Shown: positions 26,872 through 35,009 of the stretch, piece by piece | Numbering within the stretch: the first letter of the stretch is position 1 | Layout of the letters: every line of letters starts with the position of its first letter | NCBI RefSeq assembly: GCF_012843675.1 | Contig: NZ_JABAFO010000002.1 | Span: forward strand, 1-64,000 | DNA: 64,000 bases | Source of the DNA: Lactobacillus sp. MRS-253-APC-2B | GTDB lineage: Bacteria; Bacillota; Bacilli; Lactobacillales; Lactobacillaceae | Direction: 5' to 3' | Position numbers and translations under genes: made by a program | Notes under the pieces: model-generated | Told to the model about the DNA's origin: nothing | What the model saw: the letters and a program-made list of their open reading frames with translations, nothing else | Databases searched by the model: none

Positions 26872-26884
26872 TTACTTATCACTC

Positions 26885-26913
26885 TTGTCAAATCTGTAAA
26901 AATTCGCTATACT
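26885..26913 (+). promoter_or_regulatory. Promoter of tRNA-Ser
   Basis: TTGTCA (26885-26890), 17 bases, TATACT (26908-26913), 18 bases before the tRNA 5' end. Confidence 0.8.
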
Positions 26914-26930
26914 AATTAGCGTTGAATTAT

Positions 26931-27019
26931 GGAGAGTTGGCAGAGTGGTAATGCACCGGACTCGAAATCCGGCGAACCCGTGTTGAGCGGGCGCGCAGGT
27001 TCAAATCCTGTACTCTCCT
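26931..27019 (+). tRNA. tRNA-Ser (CGA)
   Basis: A class II tRNA with a long variable arm. Loop CTCGAAA between CCGGA and TCCGG gives anticodon CGA. Acceptor GGAGAGT (26931-26937) pairs with ACTCTCC (27012-27018). The discriminator position is T, not the usual G, and no CCA is encoded. Single gene with its own promoter and terminator. Confidence 0.93.
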
Positions 27020-27046
27020 TTTTCAGAGACATCTATAACTAACTAG

Positions 27047-27085
27047 AAACCCCAAAGCCTTGAAATGATAGGTTTTGGGGTTTTT
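27047..27085 (+). terminator. Terminator after tRNA-Ser
   Basis: AAACCCCAAAGCCT (27047-27060) pairs with AGGTTTTGGGGTTT (27070-27083), then T residues. Confidence 0.88.
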
Positions 27086-27186
27086 AGTAATTATTAGAAA
27101 TTGAAAAGTTGGGACACCTAATGCAGCTTCGAAATGTTTTGCTGGACGATTTCTGTACATTTTAGTTAATCTGGTTCATTAATAAA

Positions 27187-27233
27187 CAGATCGGTAATCT
27201 GAACTTGTCGCTATATTATGTAAGCGCTATACT
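27187..27233 (+). promoter_or_regulatory. Oleate hydratase promoter with inverted repeat and cre-like site
   Basis: TTGTCG (27205-27210), 17 bases, TATACT (27228-27233). CAGAT-cggta-ATCTG (27187-27201) just upstream of the -35 box is a possible operator. TGTAAGCGCTATAC at 27219-27232 matches the CcpA cre consensus except at one position and overlaps the -10 box, which would fit catabolite repression. Confidence 0.55.
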
Positions 27234-27292
27234 AAACGTATGAACTGATGTTATCGCTTTCGCAAGGATTATTTTACACTGGAGGGGTTTTT

Positions 27293-29065
27293 ATGTATTA
27301 TTCCAACGGTAATTATGAAGCATTTGCACGTCCTCGCAAGCCTGAGGGAATCGAACAAAAACACGCCTATATTATTGGTGGGGGGCTGGCCGGCTTGGCA
27401 GCGGCCGTCTTCATGATTCGTGATGCTCAGATGCCTGGCGAAAACATTCACATCTTAGAAGAGCTGCCGGTTGCGGGGGGCTCACTTGATGGCGAGAAGC
27501 GTCCTGGCGTTGGGTATGTCATTCGGGGCGGTCGAGAAATGGAAAACCACTTTGAATGCCTTTGGGACATGTATCGCTCAATTCCTTCCCTGGAAATCCC
27601 AGGCGCCTCTTATCTGGATGAATACTACTGGTTGGACAAGGATGATCCCAATTCATCAAACTGCCGTCTGATTCATAATCGCGGCGATCGGGTACCTAGT
27701 GATGGCAAGTATGGCGTCGAGAAGTTTTCAAAATATATCGTTAAGCTGGTTTTGACTTCAGAAGATGAGTTAGAGGGCAAGACGATTGGCGACTGGTTCC
27801 CAGATGAGTTCTTTGACACCAATTTCTGGCTGTACTGGTCTACTATGTTTGCCTTTGAAAAGTGGCACTCCTTGATTGAAATGCGGCGCTACTGCATGCG
27901 CTATATTCACCATATCGATGGGCTGCCAACGCTGAGCGCCTTGAAATTCAACAAATACAACCAGTATGAGTCAATGACTAAGCCAGTCTTGGCATATCTG
28001 CAGGCTCATAATGTCGACATTCAATACGACACTGTGGTCAACAATGTCTTGGTTGATACCAGCAATGACAAGAAGATTGCCAAAAAGATTCTGCTGACTA
28101 AGGATGGCAAGGATGAAGAAATCGTCTTGACCGACAACGATTATGTCTTTGTTACCAATGGCTCAATTACTGAGAGTTCAACCTATGGCGATCAGAACAC
28201 GCCGGCACCGATCACGCACAGCTTAGGACCAAGTTGGAAGCTGTGGGAGAATCTTTCCTATCAGGATGCCGATTTTGGTCACCCTGACGTCTTTTGTAAG
28301 AACGTTCCTGACCGTGCCTGGTTCATCTCAGCTACGGCAACGCTCAAGAATCGCAAGCTGGCGCCATACTTTGAACGGCTGACCAAGCGCAGTCTTTATG
28401 ATGGCAAGGTCAACACCGGTGGGATCATCACGGTTACCGACTCGAACTGGATGCTGAGCTTTACGATTCACAGACAGCCGCACTTTAAGGACCAAAAGCC
28501 GGATGAAACGGTTGTCTGGATCTATGCGCTTTATTCCGACACGGAAGGCAACTACATCAAGAAACGGATCGTGGACTGCTCAGGCAAGGAGATTACTGAA
28601 GAATTGCTCTACCACCTGGGCGTTCCAGTTGACGACATTGAAGGCTATGCCGAAAACGACGTCAATACCGTACCTGTCTACATGCCTTACGTTACCAGTT
28701 ACTTCCAGCTGCGTAAAAAGGGCGATCGGCCGGCAGTTGTGCCAAAGGGATCGCAAAATCTGGCCTTCTTGGGCAACTTTGCCGAATCACCAACTCGCGA
28801 CACGGTCTTTACCACGGAATACTCGGTTCGGACCGCGATGGAAGCTGTCTACACGCTCTTTAACGTTGATCGCGGCGTTCCTGAAGTCTTTGATTCTGTC
28901 TTTGACATCCGCCAAGAACTGCGGGCTCTGTACTACTTGAGTGACAAGAAGACATTGCCGGAGATGGATCTGCCGGTACCAAAGCTGGCTGCCAAGACCG
29001 CGTTGCGCAAGCTAAAGGGAACTTGGATCGAAGAAATTCTCAAAGAGCAGCATCTGCTTGAATAA
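27293..29065 (+). CDS. ohyA: Oleate hydratase (10-linoleic acid hydratase, MCRA family)
   Basis: An FAD-dependent enzyme that adds water to cis-9 double bonds of unsaturated fatty acids, giving 10-hydroxy fatty acids and detoxifying them at the membrane. The 590-residue length is typical. The Rossmann FAD site is AYIIGGGLAGLAAAVFM (about 24-40) with GGREMENHFECLWDM (about 80-94), whose Glu is the proposed water-activating residue, and the C-terminal NLAFLGNFAESPTRDTVFTTEYSVRTAMEAVY. Start ATG 27293 follows GGAGGGG. Monocistronic. Confidence 0.95.
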   Translation: MYYSNGNYEAFARPRKPEGIEQKHAYIIGGGLAGLAAAVFMIRDAQMPGENIHILEELPVAGGSLDGEKRPGVGYVIRGGREMENHFECLWDMYRSIPSLEIPGASYLDEYYWLDKDDPNSSNCRLIHNRGDRVPSDGKYGVEKFSKYIVKLVLTSEDELEGKTIGDWFPDEFFDTNFWLYWSTMFAFEKWHSLIEMRRYCMRYIHHIDGLPTLSALKFNKYNQYESMTKPVLAYLQAHNVDIQYDTVVNNVLVDTSNDKKIAKKILLTKDGKDEEIVLTDNDYVFVTNGSITESSTYGDQNTPAPITHSLGPSWKLWENLSYQDADFGHPDVFCKNVPDRAWFISATATLKNRKLAPYFERLTKRSLYDGKVNTGGIITVTDSNWMLSFTIHRQPHFKDQKPDETVVWIYALYSDTEGNYIKKRIVDCSGKEITEELLYHLGVPVDDIEGYAENDVNTVPVYMPYVTSYFQLRKKGDRPAVVPKGSQNLAFLGNFAESPTRDTVFTTEYSVRTAMEAVYTLFNVDRGVPEVFDSVFDIRQELRALYYLSDKKTLPEMDLPVPKLAAKTALRKLKGTWIEEILKEQHLLE

Positions 29066-29094
29066 TTAAAACAATTTAAAAGATCAGATTATGT

Positions 29095-29131
29095 AAAAAG
29101 ACCACCAGCGCCAATTTGCGGGTGGTCTTTT
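29095..29131. terminator. Terminator between oleate hydratase and serA
   Basis: AAAAGACCACC (29096-29106) pairs with GGTGGTCTTTT (29121-29131), with extra GCG/GCG-side pairing. It can act in both directions between convergent genes. Confidence 0.85.
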
Positions 29132-29189
29132 GATATTGAGCAAATAAATTAAGATAAGTGGTTAAACTTATGGCTGCTGATTGGGCGGA

Positions 29190-30365
29190 CTAGTCGTGAT
29201 GAATCAAGCGGACGCGGGTGATGGCATCGACTTGGCTTAAACGGTCAATCACTTTTTGCGCGGTTGCCGGCGTGAGGTTCGAAACGTCTAGCATCGTATA
29301 GGCATAATTGCCGCGCGAACGGTTGACCAGGTTTTCAATGTTGATGCCTTCATCGGCCATAAACGTCGAAATCTGCCCCAGCATGTTCGGGATGTTTTTG
29401 TGAATCAGCGTGAAACGATCAGGACTGGCAAAGGGGGCAGCCACATCTGGCAGGTTGACCGAGTTTTTGATGTTGCCGGTTTCCAGATAGGTCATGATTT
29501 CATGAGCCGCGATCTGTGCACACTTGACCTCAGCTTCGACCGTTGAGCCGCCGATATGCGGCATGATGACGATATCGGGATTGTTCAGAATCTGAGCCTC
29601 GCTGAAGTCAGTGTAGTACTTTTTCAGCGTGCCATCAGCCAGGGCCTTGACGGCAGCGGCATTGTCAACGATTCCCAGTCGCGAGTAGTTGAGCAAAACG
29701 GCGCCGTGCTTGAAATGCTTTAATTCTTCCGTGCCGATCAGTCCAGTGGTTTCTTCATTTTTAGGAACGTGAACCGTTACGAAATCGGCGCCTTTGATAG
29801 CATCGGCAATTGTCTGTGCGCGTTTGACCTGACTTTCCAGCTGCCAAGCCGATTCAACGGAAAGATAAGGGTCATAGCCGATGACGTCCATGCCCAGATC
29901 AACGGCGGCGTTGGCAACCAGCGAGCCAACGTGGCCCATGCCAATAACGGCGATGCGCTTGCCTAAAAGCTCAGTGCCGTTGAAGCTGGTCTTCTGCTTT
30001 TCGGTTCGCAGCGTAATATCGGCACCAGGCTTGGCATTGGCACTCCATTGAATGGCAGCGATGATGTTCCGGCTAGCCATGATCATCGAGGCGACGACCA
30101 GTTCCTTAACGGCATTGGAATTGCCGCCAGGCGTGTTGAAGACGACCGTGCCGTTTTCAAGAGCTTTGTCTAATGGGATATTGTTAAAGCCGGCCCCGCA
30201 GCGCGCGATAACTTTCAGACTCTTGGGAAATTCATGATCATGCAGATCCACGCTGCGAATCATATAGGCATCCGGTTGAGCCTCGGGATTATTGATCTGG
30301 TAATCAGCCGTAAATTCATCAAGTCCGGCTTGAGCAATAGCGTTATAGGTTTTGATCTGGTACAT
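29190..30365 (-). CDS. serA: D-3-phosphoglycerate dehydrogenase
   Basis: The enzyme oxidises 3-phosphoglycerate to 3-phosphohydroxypyruvate with NAD+, the first step of serine synthesis. The 391-residue protein has a substrate-binding domain (ARCGAGFNNIPLDKA), a Rossmann NAD domain (AVIGMGHVGSLVANAA, about 137-152; catalytic His in MPHIGGSTVEAE) and a C-terminal ACT domain (about 318-391) that in relatives binds serine for feedback inhibition. It follows serC by 12 bases with an AGGAGGAA site, so it shares the serC leader attenuator. Confidence 0.95.
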   Translation of the reverse strand: MYQIKTYNAIAQAGLDEFTADYQINNPEAQPDAYMIRSVDLHDHEFPKSLKVIARCGAGFNNIPLDKALENGTVVFNTPGGNSNAVKELVVASMIMASRNIIAAIQWSANAKPGADITLRTEKQKTSFNGTELLGKRIAVIGMGHVGSLVANAAVDLGMDVIGYDPYLSVESAWQLESQVKRAQTIADAIKGADFVTVHVPKNEETTGLIGTEELKHFKHGAVLLNYSRLGIVDNAAAVKALADGTLKKYYTDFSEAQILNNPDIVIMPHIGGSTVEAEVKCAQIAAHEIMTYLETGNIKNSVNLPDVAAPFASPDRFTLIHKNIPNMLGQISTFMADEGINIENLVNRSRGNYAYTMLDVSNLTPATAQKVIDRLSQVDAITRVRLIHHD

Positions 30366-30377
30366 GAAAGATTCCTC

Positions 30378-31460
30378 CTAGCGATTTTCTTTTTCGAATT
30401 GCTGTATAAAGTCACACAAAGCAACGACACCATCATATGGCATGGCGTTATAGATACTTGCCCGCATGCCGCCAACGAGTCGGTGACCTTTTAGATTCAA
30501 TAGACCGTGTTCCTGGGCCTCTTTGACGAATTTAGCATCCAGTTGCGCGTCGCCAGTTACGAATGGCACGTTCATGAGCGAACGATAGCGAGGATCGACA
30601 TTGTTTTTAAACAGCTTGGAGTTATCCAGGCAGTCGTACAGCAATTGGGCCTTCTTGCGGTTGCGAGCGTCCATGGCCTTAAGACCACCTTGTTCATCGA
30701 TCCATTTCAAAACCAGCCCGGCAACATAGATTTGGAAGACGGGCGGCGTGTTGAGCGCGGACTTTTTAGCGGCCTGCTTGGTGTAGTCGAGCATGCTTGG
30801 CAGCCCCTTGACATGACCCAGCAGCGACTTTTTCAAGATTACGATCGTGACGCCAGCAGGAGCCAGATTTTTTTGCGCACCGGCATACATCAGATCGAAT
30901 TTTTCAAACGGATAGTCTTGACCTAAGAAGTTGGAAGAAAGGTCGCCAACCAGCGGCGTACCGTTAGTTTCCGGCAGTTCTTGCCAAGCCGTACCCATGA
31001 TGGTGTTGTTGGTCGTAATGTGTACGTAGTCATAGGTATCTTGTGGAATGGCTGGTACTTTTGGCAGGGTGGTGTAGTGCTGGCCTTTAGAGGAGGCTAG
31101 AATATCGGCTTCCACGCCTTTGAGCAAGCGTGCTTCTTCAACGGCGCGTTCAGACCAGTGACCAGTGTCGATATAAGCGGCGCGATGATGTTGATAGGTA
31201 AGGTTTAATGGTACGGCCGTAAACTGCGTGGTGCCGCCGCCCTGCATGAATAAGACGTCATATTCATGATCATCCAGATTCATCAATTTGTAGATGCGCG
31301 CCTTGGCATCCTCATAAACATCGACAAACAGCTGAGAACGGTGCGAGATTTCCAGAATGCTCATGCCAGAATCATTGAAATTTAACAATTCAGCTTGAAC
31401 TTTTTTAAGAACTTCTTTTGGCAGCACAGCCGGACCAGCCGCAAAATTATAGACAGTCAT
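30378..31460 (-). CDS. serC: Phosphoserine aminotransferase
   Basis: A PLP enzyme that converts 3-phosphohydroxypyruvate and glutamate to phosphoserine. The 360-residue protein has YNFAAGPAVLPKEVL at the N terminus, MQGGGTTQFTAVPLNL (about 75-90) and the PLP lysine in MYAGAQKNLAPAGVTIVI (about 192). Two ATG codons lie close together; I use the inner one (31460), seven bases after GGAGG, over 31466, which is too close. It is the first structural gene behind the serine-rich leader peptide and terminator. Confidence 0.95.
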   Translation of the reverse strand: MTVYNFAAGPAVLPKEVLKKVQAELLNFNDSGMSILEISHRSQLFVDVYEDAKARIYKLMNLDDHEYDVLFMQGGGTTQFTAVPLNLTYQHHRAAYIDTGHWSERAVEEARLLKGVEADILASSKGQHYTTLPKVPAIPQDTYDYVHITTNNTIMGTAWQELPETNGTPLVGDLSSNFLGQDYPFEKFDLMYAGAQKNLAPAGVTIVILKKSLLGHVKGLPSMLDYTKQAAKKSALNTPPVFQIYVAGLVLKWIDEQGGLKAMDARNRKKAQLLYDCLDNSKLFKNNVDPRYRSLMNVPFVTGDAQLDAKFVKEAQEHGLLNLKGHRLVGGMRASIYNAMPYDGVVALCDFIQQFEKENR

Positions 31461-31482
31461 TGTCATTCCTCCAAATCTTAAA

Positions 31483-31514
31483 ATAAAAAAGCACCCACTT
31501 GATTAAGTGAGTGC
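31483..31514 (-). terminator. Attenuator terminator of the serCA operon
   Basis: On the transcribed strand GCACTCACTT, loop AATC, AAGTGGGTGC and six T. It lies between the leader peptide and serC, 23 bases before the serC start. Its 5' arm (31505-31511) can pair instead with AAGTGAG (31546-31552), forming an antiterminator. Confidence 0.88.
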
Positions 31515-31582
31515 CATCCAAATTCAGTCTCGGATTTGAATTGACCTCACTTATCGCGAAGGCCAACTCAAAATGCGGCCTT
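31515..31582 (-). promoter_or_regulatory. Alternative leader hairpins of the serCA attenuator
   Basis: In transcript order: arm 1 GAAGGCC (31577-31583, touching the leader stop codon), arm 2 GAGTTGGCCTT (31559-31569, its GGCCTTC part at 31558-31564 pairs with arm 1), arm 3 GAGGTCAATTC (31538-31548, pairs with arm 2 over 11 bp with three G-T pairs), and arm 4, the terminator 5' arm, which pairs with AAGTGAG overlapping arm 3 (31546-31552). Stalling in the Ser codons favours 1:2 and so 3:4 (read-through); finishing translation covers arm 1 and favours 2:3 and termination. Confidence 0.75.
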
Positions 31583-31645
31583 CTAAACGCGGGAAGACCA
31601 TGATGAGGAAACCATCAATGCAAAATCAAAATTGTTTAACAGCAT
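31583..31645 (-). CDS. Serine-rich leader peptide of serCA (20 aa)
   Basis: ATG at 31645 follows GAGGAGGGAACTGAAC, a strong ribosome site. The peptide ends MVSSSWSSRV and stops at TAG 31583-31585; five of six consecutive codons (TCC TCA TCA TGG TCT TCC) read serine. The stop codon abuts the first leader hairpin. The Ser codons are also complementary to the leader's own ribosome site (TGATGAGGA with TCCTCATCA). This is the layout of ribosome-mediated attenuation, here sensing charged tRNA-Ser. Confidence 0.85.
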   Translation of the reverse strand: MLLNNFDFALMVSSSWSSRV

Positions 31646-31688
31646 GTTCAGTTCCCTCCTCATCAAATTATTATTTATCGTTAACAAA

Positions 31689-31717
31689 ATTATAATCTGA
31701 TTGCAAAAAAACGTCAA
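31689..31717 (-). promoter_or_regulatory. Promoter of the serCA operon
   Basis: Read leftwards: TTGACG (31712-31717), 17 bases, perfect TATAAT (31689-31694). Transcription would start near 31682, giving a 200-base leader up to the terminator. Confidence 0.85.
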
Positions 31718-31732
31718 TAATAAATTTGATTC

Positions 31733-31741
31733 TGGTATAAT
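31733..31741 (+). promoter_or_regulatory. Extended -10 promoter of the histidine phosphatase gene
   Basis: TGgTATAAT (31733-31741), 32 bases before the ATG. Its -35 region falls on the -35 box of the divergent ser promoter, so the two could compete. Confidence 0.6.
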
Positions 31742-31772
31742 GACCAAAAACTAAAGTCGAAAGGAAAAGAAT

Positions 31773-32393
31773 ATGACCGAATTTTATATCATTCGCCATG
31801 GTCGCACCTTTGCCAATGCGGCCGGGCTTAAGCAGGGAACCATTAATACGCCGCAGACCTATCTCACTGATGAGGGACGGGCGCAGGCGCAGCTTTTGGC
31901 CCAGAATTTTGATTTGCGCGATTTTGACGCGCTTTATGTTTCGCCTTTGGAACGCACCAAGCAGACCGCGGCGATTTTAAATGAGGAGGCGCAGCTGCCG
32001 GTCATCGAAGACAGGCGTTTACTTGAGATTTCTTATGGGGACTGGGATGGTCAACCGAATGCTGATCTGATGAATCAATATCCAGAATTGTTTTCGACGT
32101 TTGTCAAGGATGTACGTCCTGAATATGCTGCCGTTGCCCATGGCGAGACGTTTACACATGTTGAAAAACGGGTCCAGGACTTTATTAAAGACGTTACGGC
32201 TCAGCATCCCAACGAGCGGGTCGTAGTCGTTACGCATGGCTTTACGGTCCGTTCGTTTGCAGCCAGTGCCACGCATGCGCCAGGCTTGACGATTCTGGAG
32301 CCAGAAAACTGCAGCGTTACTAAACTGATTGTTGAACCCACCACGCTTGAGCAGCATCTGATCTATTACAACCGTTCCACACAAGGATTCTAA
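31773..32393 (+). CDS. Histidine phosphatase family protein (phosphoglycerate mutase-like)
   Basis: The 206-residue protein has the catalytic RHG motif (YIIRHGRTFANAAG, His9 and Arg8), an Arg in SPLERTKQTA (about 60), the acid residue in LEISYGDWDG (about 86) and the second His in VVVTHGFTVRSF (about 151). It is cofactor-independent in length and more like phosphatases (CobC/PhoE type) than glycolytic mutases. It diverges from serCA over 130 bases. As no serB is visible, it may be a metal-independent phosphoserine phosphatase like those known in this superfamily; that is inference. Confidence 0.85.
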   Translation: MTEFYIIRHGRTFANAAGLKQGTINTPQTYLTDEGRAQAQLLAQNFDLRDFDALYVSPLERTKQTAAILNEEAQLPVIEDRRLLEISYGDWDGQPNADLMNQYPELFSTFVKDVRPEYAAVAHGETFTHVEKRVQDFIKDVTAQHPNERVVVVTHGFTVRSFAASATHAPGLTILEPENCSVTKLIVEPTTLEQHLIYYNRSTQGF

Positions 32394-32401
32394 GTTATCA
32401 A

Positions 32402-32437
32402 AAAGGCGGATCACGCGGAATGCGGGATCCGTCTTTA
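32402..32437. terminator. Terminator after the histidine phosphatase gene
   Basis: AAAGGCGGATC (32402-32412) pairs with GGATCCGTCTTT (32425-32436). It lies between convergent genes. Confidence 0.75.
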
Positions 32438-32503
32438 ATTGTTTGCTGACTTTTAAGCGCAGCCGTCAAGATGGTTGACTGAACTGTTGGAAACGCTGCT
32501 AGT

Positions 32504-34927
32504 TCACTTTTGCATGGCATGTTTAGGCTTTTGACCAAGGTTGGCGAAAAAGTGCTCGTAAACCAGATCCGTCCAGCGCGTCAGGTGGGTCAGACTGGAA
32601 TCGCCGGTCAAAGAAAGTACGAAGGCAAATCCCAGGGCAACTGCCGAAACGTGGTCAATGCCAAACAGACTGCCAAACAGCGACGCACAGACTAAAAGAC
32701 CCATGATGCAGCCATAAAAGATGATGCTGCGGAATTTGTTAAGTGGATGACAGATCTGGTAGAGCACCATAAAGCCGACCGCGGCCAGAATCATGGTTGA
32801 GGCCGTTGAGATGTCTTGGCGGCTGAGGCCAAACAAGGCTCCGCAAACCACAATGACGCCAACGGTAAACATATCAGTGATCCCACCAGGCAGGGCGCGA
32901 CGCAAAACGTTGGGCAAAAATTTGCCATGAATGCGCTGATGATTGGTTTCCAGGGCCAGCAGGAATGAAGGCGTCCCAATCGTAAACAGACTGATCAGCG
33001 TGATGTGGGAAGGATCGAGCGGGTAGTTGAATGCAAAGATCAGCGTAAAGATGGACAAGAGCAGTGAGAAGATGTTCTTGACCAAAAACAGACTGGCTGA
33101 TCGTTCGATGTTATTGACAACCTGCCGTCCTTGCGCGACGACCTGCGGCATTTTGGCAAAGTCAGAATCAAGCAGCACCATCTGAGCGGCATTCATGGTG
33201 GCCTCATTGCCTGAAGCCATGGCAATACTGGTATCCGCTCGTTTCATGGCTAAAATGTCATTGACGCCATCGCCGGTCATGGCAACGACTTCACCTTGTT
33301 TTTGCAGCGCAGTGACGAACTTTTGCTTTTGATCTGGCGTCACTCGGCCAAAAACCGTATAGCGCTGTAAGGCACTTTCGTATTCGCGATCAGTTAAGGC
33401 AGCCGCGCTTACGCAGTTTTGCGCGCCTTCAATCTGCGCCTGTTTGGCTACGCTGGCAACCGTTAATGGATCATCACCCGAGATAACCTTGATCTTGACG
33501 CCTTGTTCGGCAAAATAGCGGAAGGTGGCGGGGGCAGTCTTGCGGACGGGATTTCTCAGCAAAACGAATCCTAGTGGGATAACTGGAGCGCTAAGACTAG
33601 CTTTGCTCAACTGACCTTGATACTGCCCAAATACCAGGACCCGATAGCCTTGCTTGGCATATGGCTCAAATTCATTGCTAAACATGGCGACACTGTCTCT
33701 TAGTACCATTTCTGGGGCGCCTAAGACGTAGCTTTCATTGCCAAAGCCCACGCCCGAGTACTTCCAGGCTGAACTGAACGGCACGATCTGATCAGCTTGG
33801 CGGCCGCTGCCTTGCGTAAAGTATTCTTTCATGGCTTTCATCGTTGAGTTGTCGCCAGGCATGGCCGCGCAAAAATCACTGATCAGGCTGCGCAGCTGAT
33901 GGTCGTCAATCGGAGCCTGCTGGGCAGTAAAGAAACGCTGAACTTGCATTTGATTTTCGGTGATCGTCCCGGTTTTATCAACGCACAACACCGTAACGCG
34001 GGCCAGTGTCTCAATGCTTTTCATACTGTGCAGCAAAACCCGCTGCTGTGCCAAGCGCATGGCACTCAAAGCCAGCGCGACGGTTGCCAAAAGGTAGAGC
34101 CCTTCAGGAATCATGCCGATCAAGGCTGCTTCCATGGAAACGATGCTTTGTTTAAGCGGGTTGCCATTATGCACGTATGATTCATAAAATAGCGCGGCAC
34201 CAATTGGAATAATAATGATGCCGACGAATTTGATCAGCCGATTGAGCGATTTGATCATGGCTGATTCTTCGGTAGTATCCATTTTCTGTGCTTTAGCCGT
34301 CAGCTTGGCGGCATATGAATCAGCACCGACATGCGTCAAGCGAACCCGTGCCGAACCGGAAACGACAAAGCTGCCTGACATCAGATTGTCGCCGGGATGT
34401 TTGGTGATCTCATCAGCTTCCCCAGTCAGCAGCGACTCATTGACGTTGAGCGAACCGGTTAAAAGCTGCGCATCGGCTGGAATCTGCTGACCGGTTTTCA
34501 ACTCGATGATATCATCCAGCACCAGCTGATCAGTTGGCAGCTGAATCGGTTTGCCATCACGAATCGCCGTCGCCTTGGCTGCATTTAGCACTGTCAGTTT
34601 TTCCAGCACTTTTTTGGACCGCAATTCTTGGATAATGCCAATAACGGTGTTGGCAACGATAACAGGTAGGAAAGTCATGTCCTTGTATGAACGAACCAGC
34701 ACCAGCAAGACTGCCAAAACAACGAAAATTAAATTAAAAAAGGTAAACGTGTTGCTGTAGATGATCTGCCGCGTGGTTTTGAAGGTCGTATTGATGGCGG
34801 TGTTGGTCAAGCCGGCCTGGGTGCGATGCGCCACCTGATCCTTGCTCAGGCCAGTATCAGGTGCGGCGTTGAAGTGCTCAATCTGCTCATCTTTAGCGGT
34901 TGCTGATTGTTGATGATGTCTGCGCAT
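32504..34927 (-). CDS. Cation-translocating P-type ATPase
   Basis: An 807-residue integral membrane ATPase with about ten helices. Visible motifs: actuator-domain LLTGEADE (about 167-174), MIPEGL in TM4 (272-277), phosphorylated Asp317 in DKTGTIT, and the hinge MTGDGVNDILAMKRADTSIAM. The PEGL ion-binding motif and size place it with the P2-like/CtpE group of Ca2+ or other cation pumps, not heavy-metal P1B pumps (no CPC). The exact ion is uncertain. Start ATG 34927 behind AAAGGGATGA. Monocistronic. Confidence 0.9.
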   Translation of the reverse strand: MRRHHQQSATAKDEQIEHFNAAPDTGLSKDQVAHRTQAGLTNTAINTTFKTTRQIIYSNTFTFFNLIFVVLAVLLVLVRSYKDMTFLPVIVANTVIGIIQELRSKKVLEKLTVLNAAKATAIRDGKPIQLPTDQLVLDDIIELKTGQQIPADAQLLTGSLNVNESLLTGEADEITKHPGDNLMSGSFVVSGSARVRLTHVGADSYAAKLTAKAQKMDTTEESAMIKSLNRLIKFVGIIIIPIGAALFYESYVHNGNPLKQSIVSMEAALIGMIPEGLYLLATVALALSAMRLAQQRVLLHSMKSIETLARVTVLCVDKTGTITENQMQVQRFFTAQQAPIDDHQLRSLISDFCAAMPGDNSTMKAMKEYFTQGSGRQADQIVPFSSAWKYSGVGFGNESYVLGAPEMVLRDSVAMFSNEFEPYAKQGYRVLVFGQYQGQLSKASLSAPVIPLGFVLLRNPVRKTAPATFRYFAEQGVKIKVISGDDPLTVASVAKQAQIEGAQNCVSAAALTDREYESALQRYTVFGRVTPDQKQKFVTALQKQGEVVAMTGDGVNDILAMKRADTSIAMASGNEATMNAAQMVLLDSDFAKMPQVVAQGRQVVNNIERSASLFLVKNIFSLLLSIFTLIFAFNYPLDPSHITLISLFTIGTPSFLLALETNHQRIHGKFLPNVLRRALPGGITDMFTVGVIVVCGALFGLSRQDISTASTMILAAVGFMVLYQICHPLNKFRSIIFYGCIMGLLVCASLFGSLFGIDHVSAVALGFAFVLSLTGDSSLTHLTRWTDLVYEHFFANLGQKPKHAMQK

Positions 34928-35009
34928 CCAATCATCCCTTTCTGCTTTATTTTTAATTTTATTTTAGCATTCTTTGTGATTTGGAACGGTTACCTTTAAG
35001 ATAAATTAG

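Noticed and set aside
31483-31682. A T-box riboswitch for serine upstream of serC
   Set aside because: No specifier loop or T-box GGTGG-type antiterminator motif is present, while a translated leader with Ser codons is.
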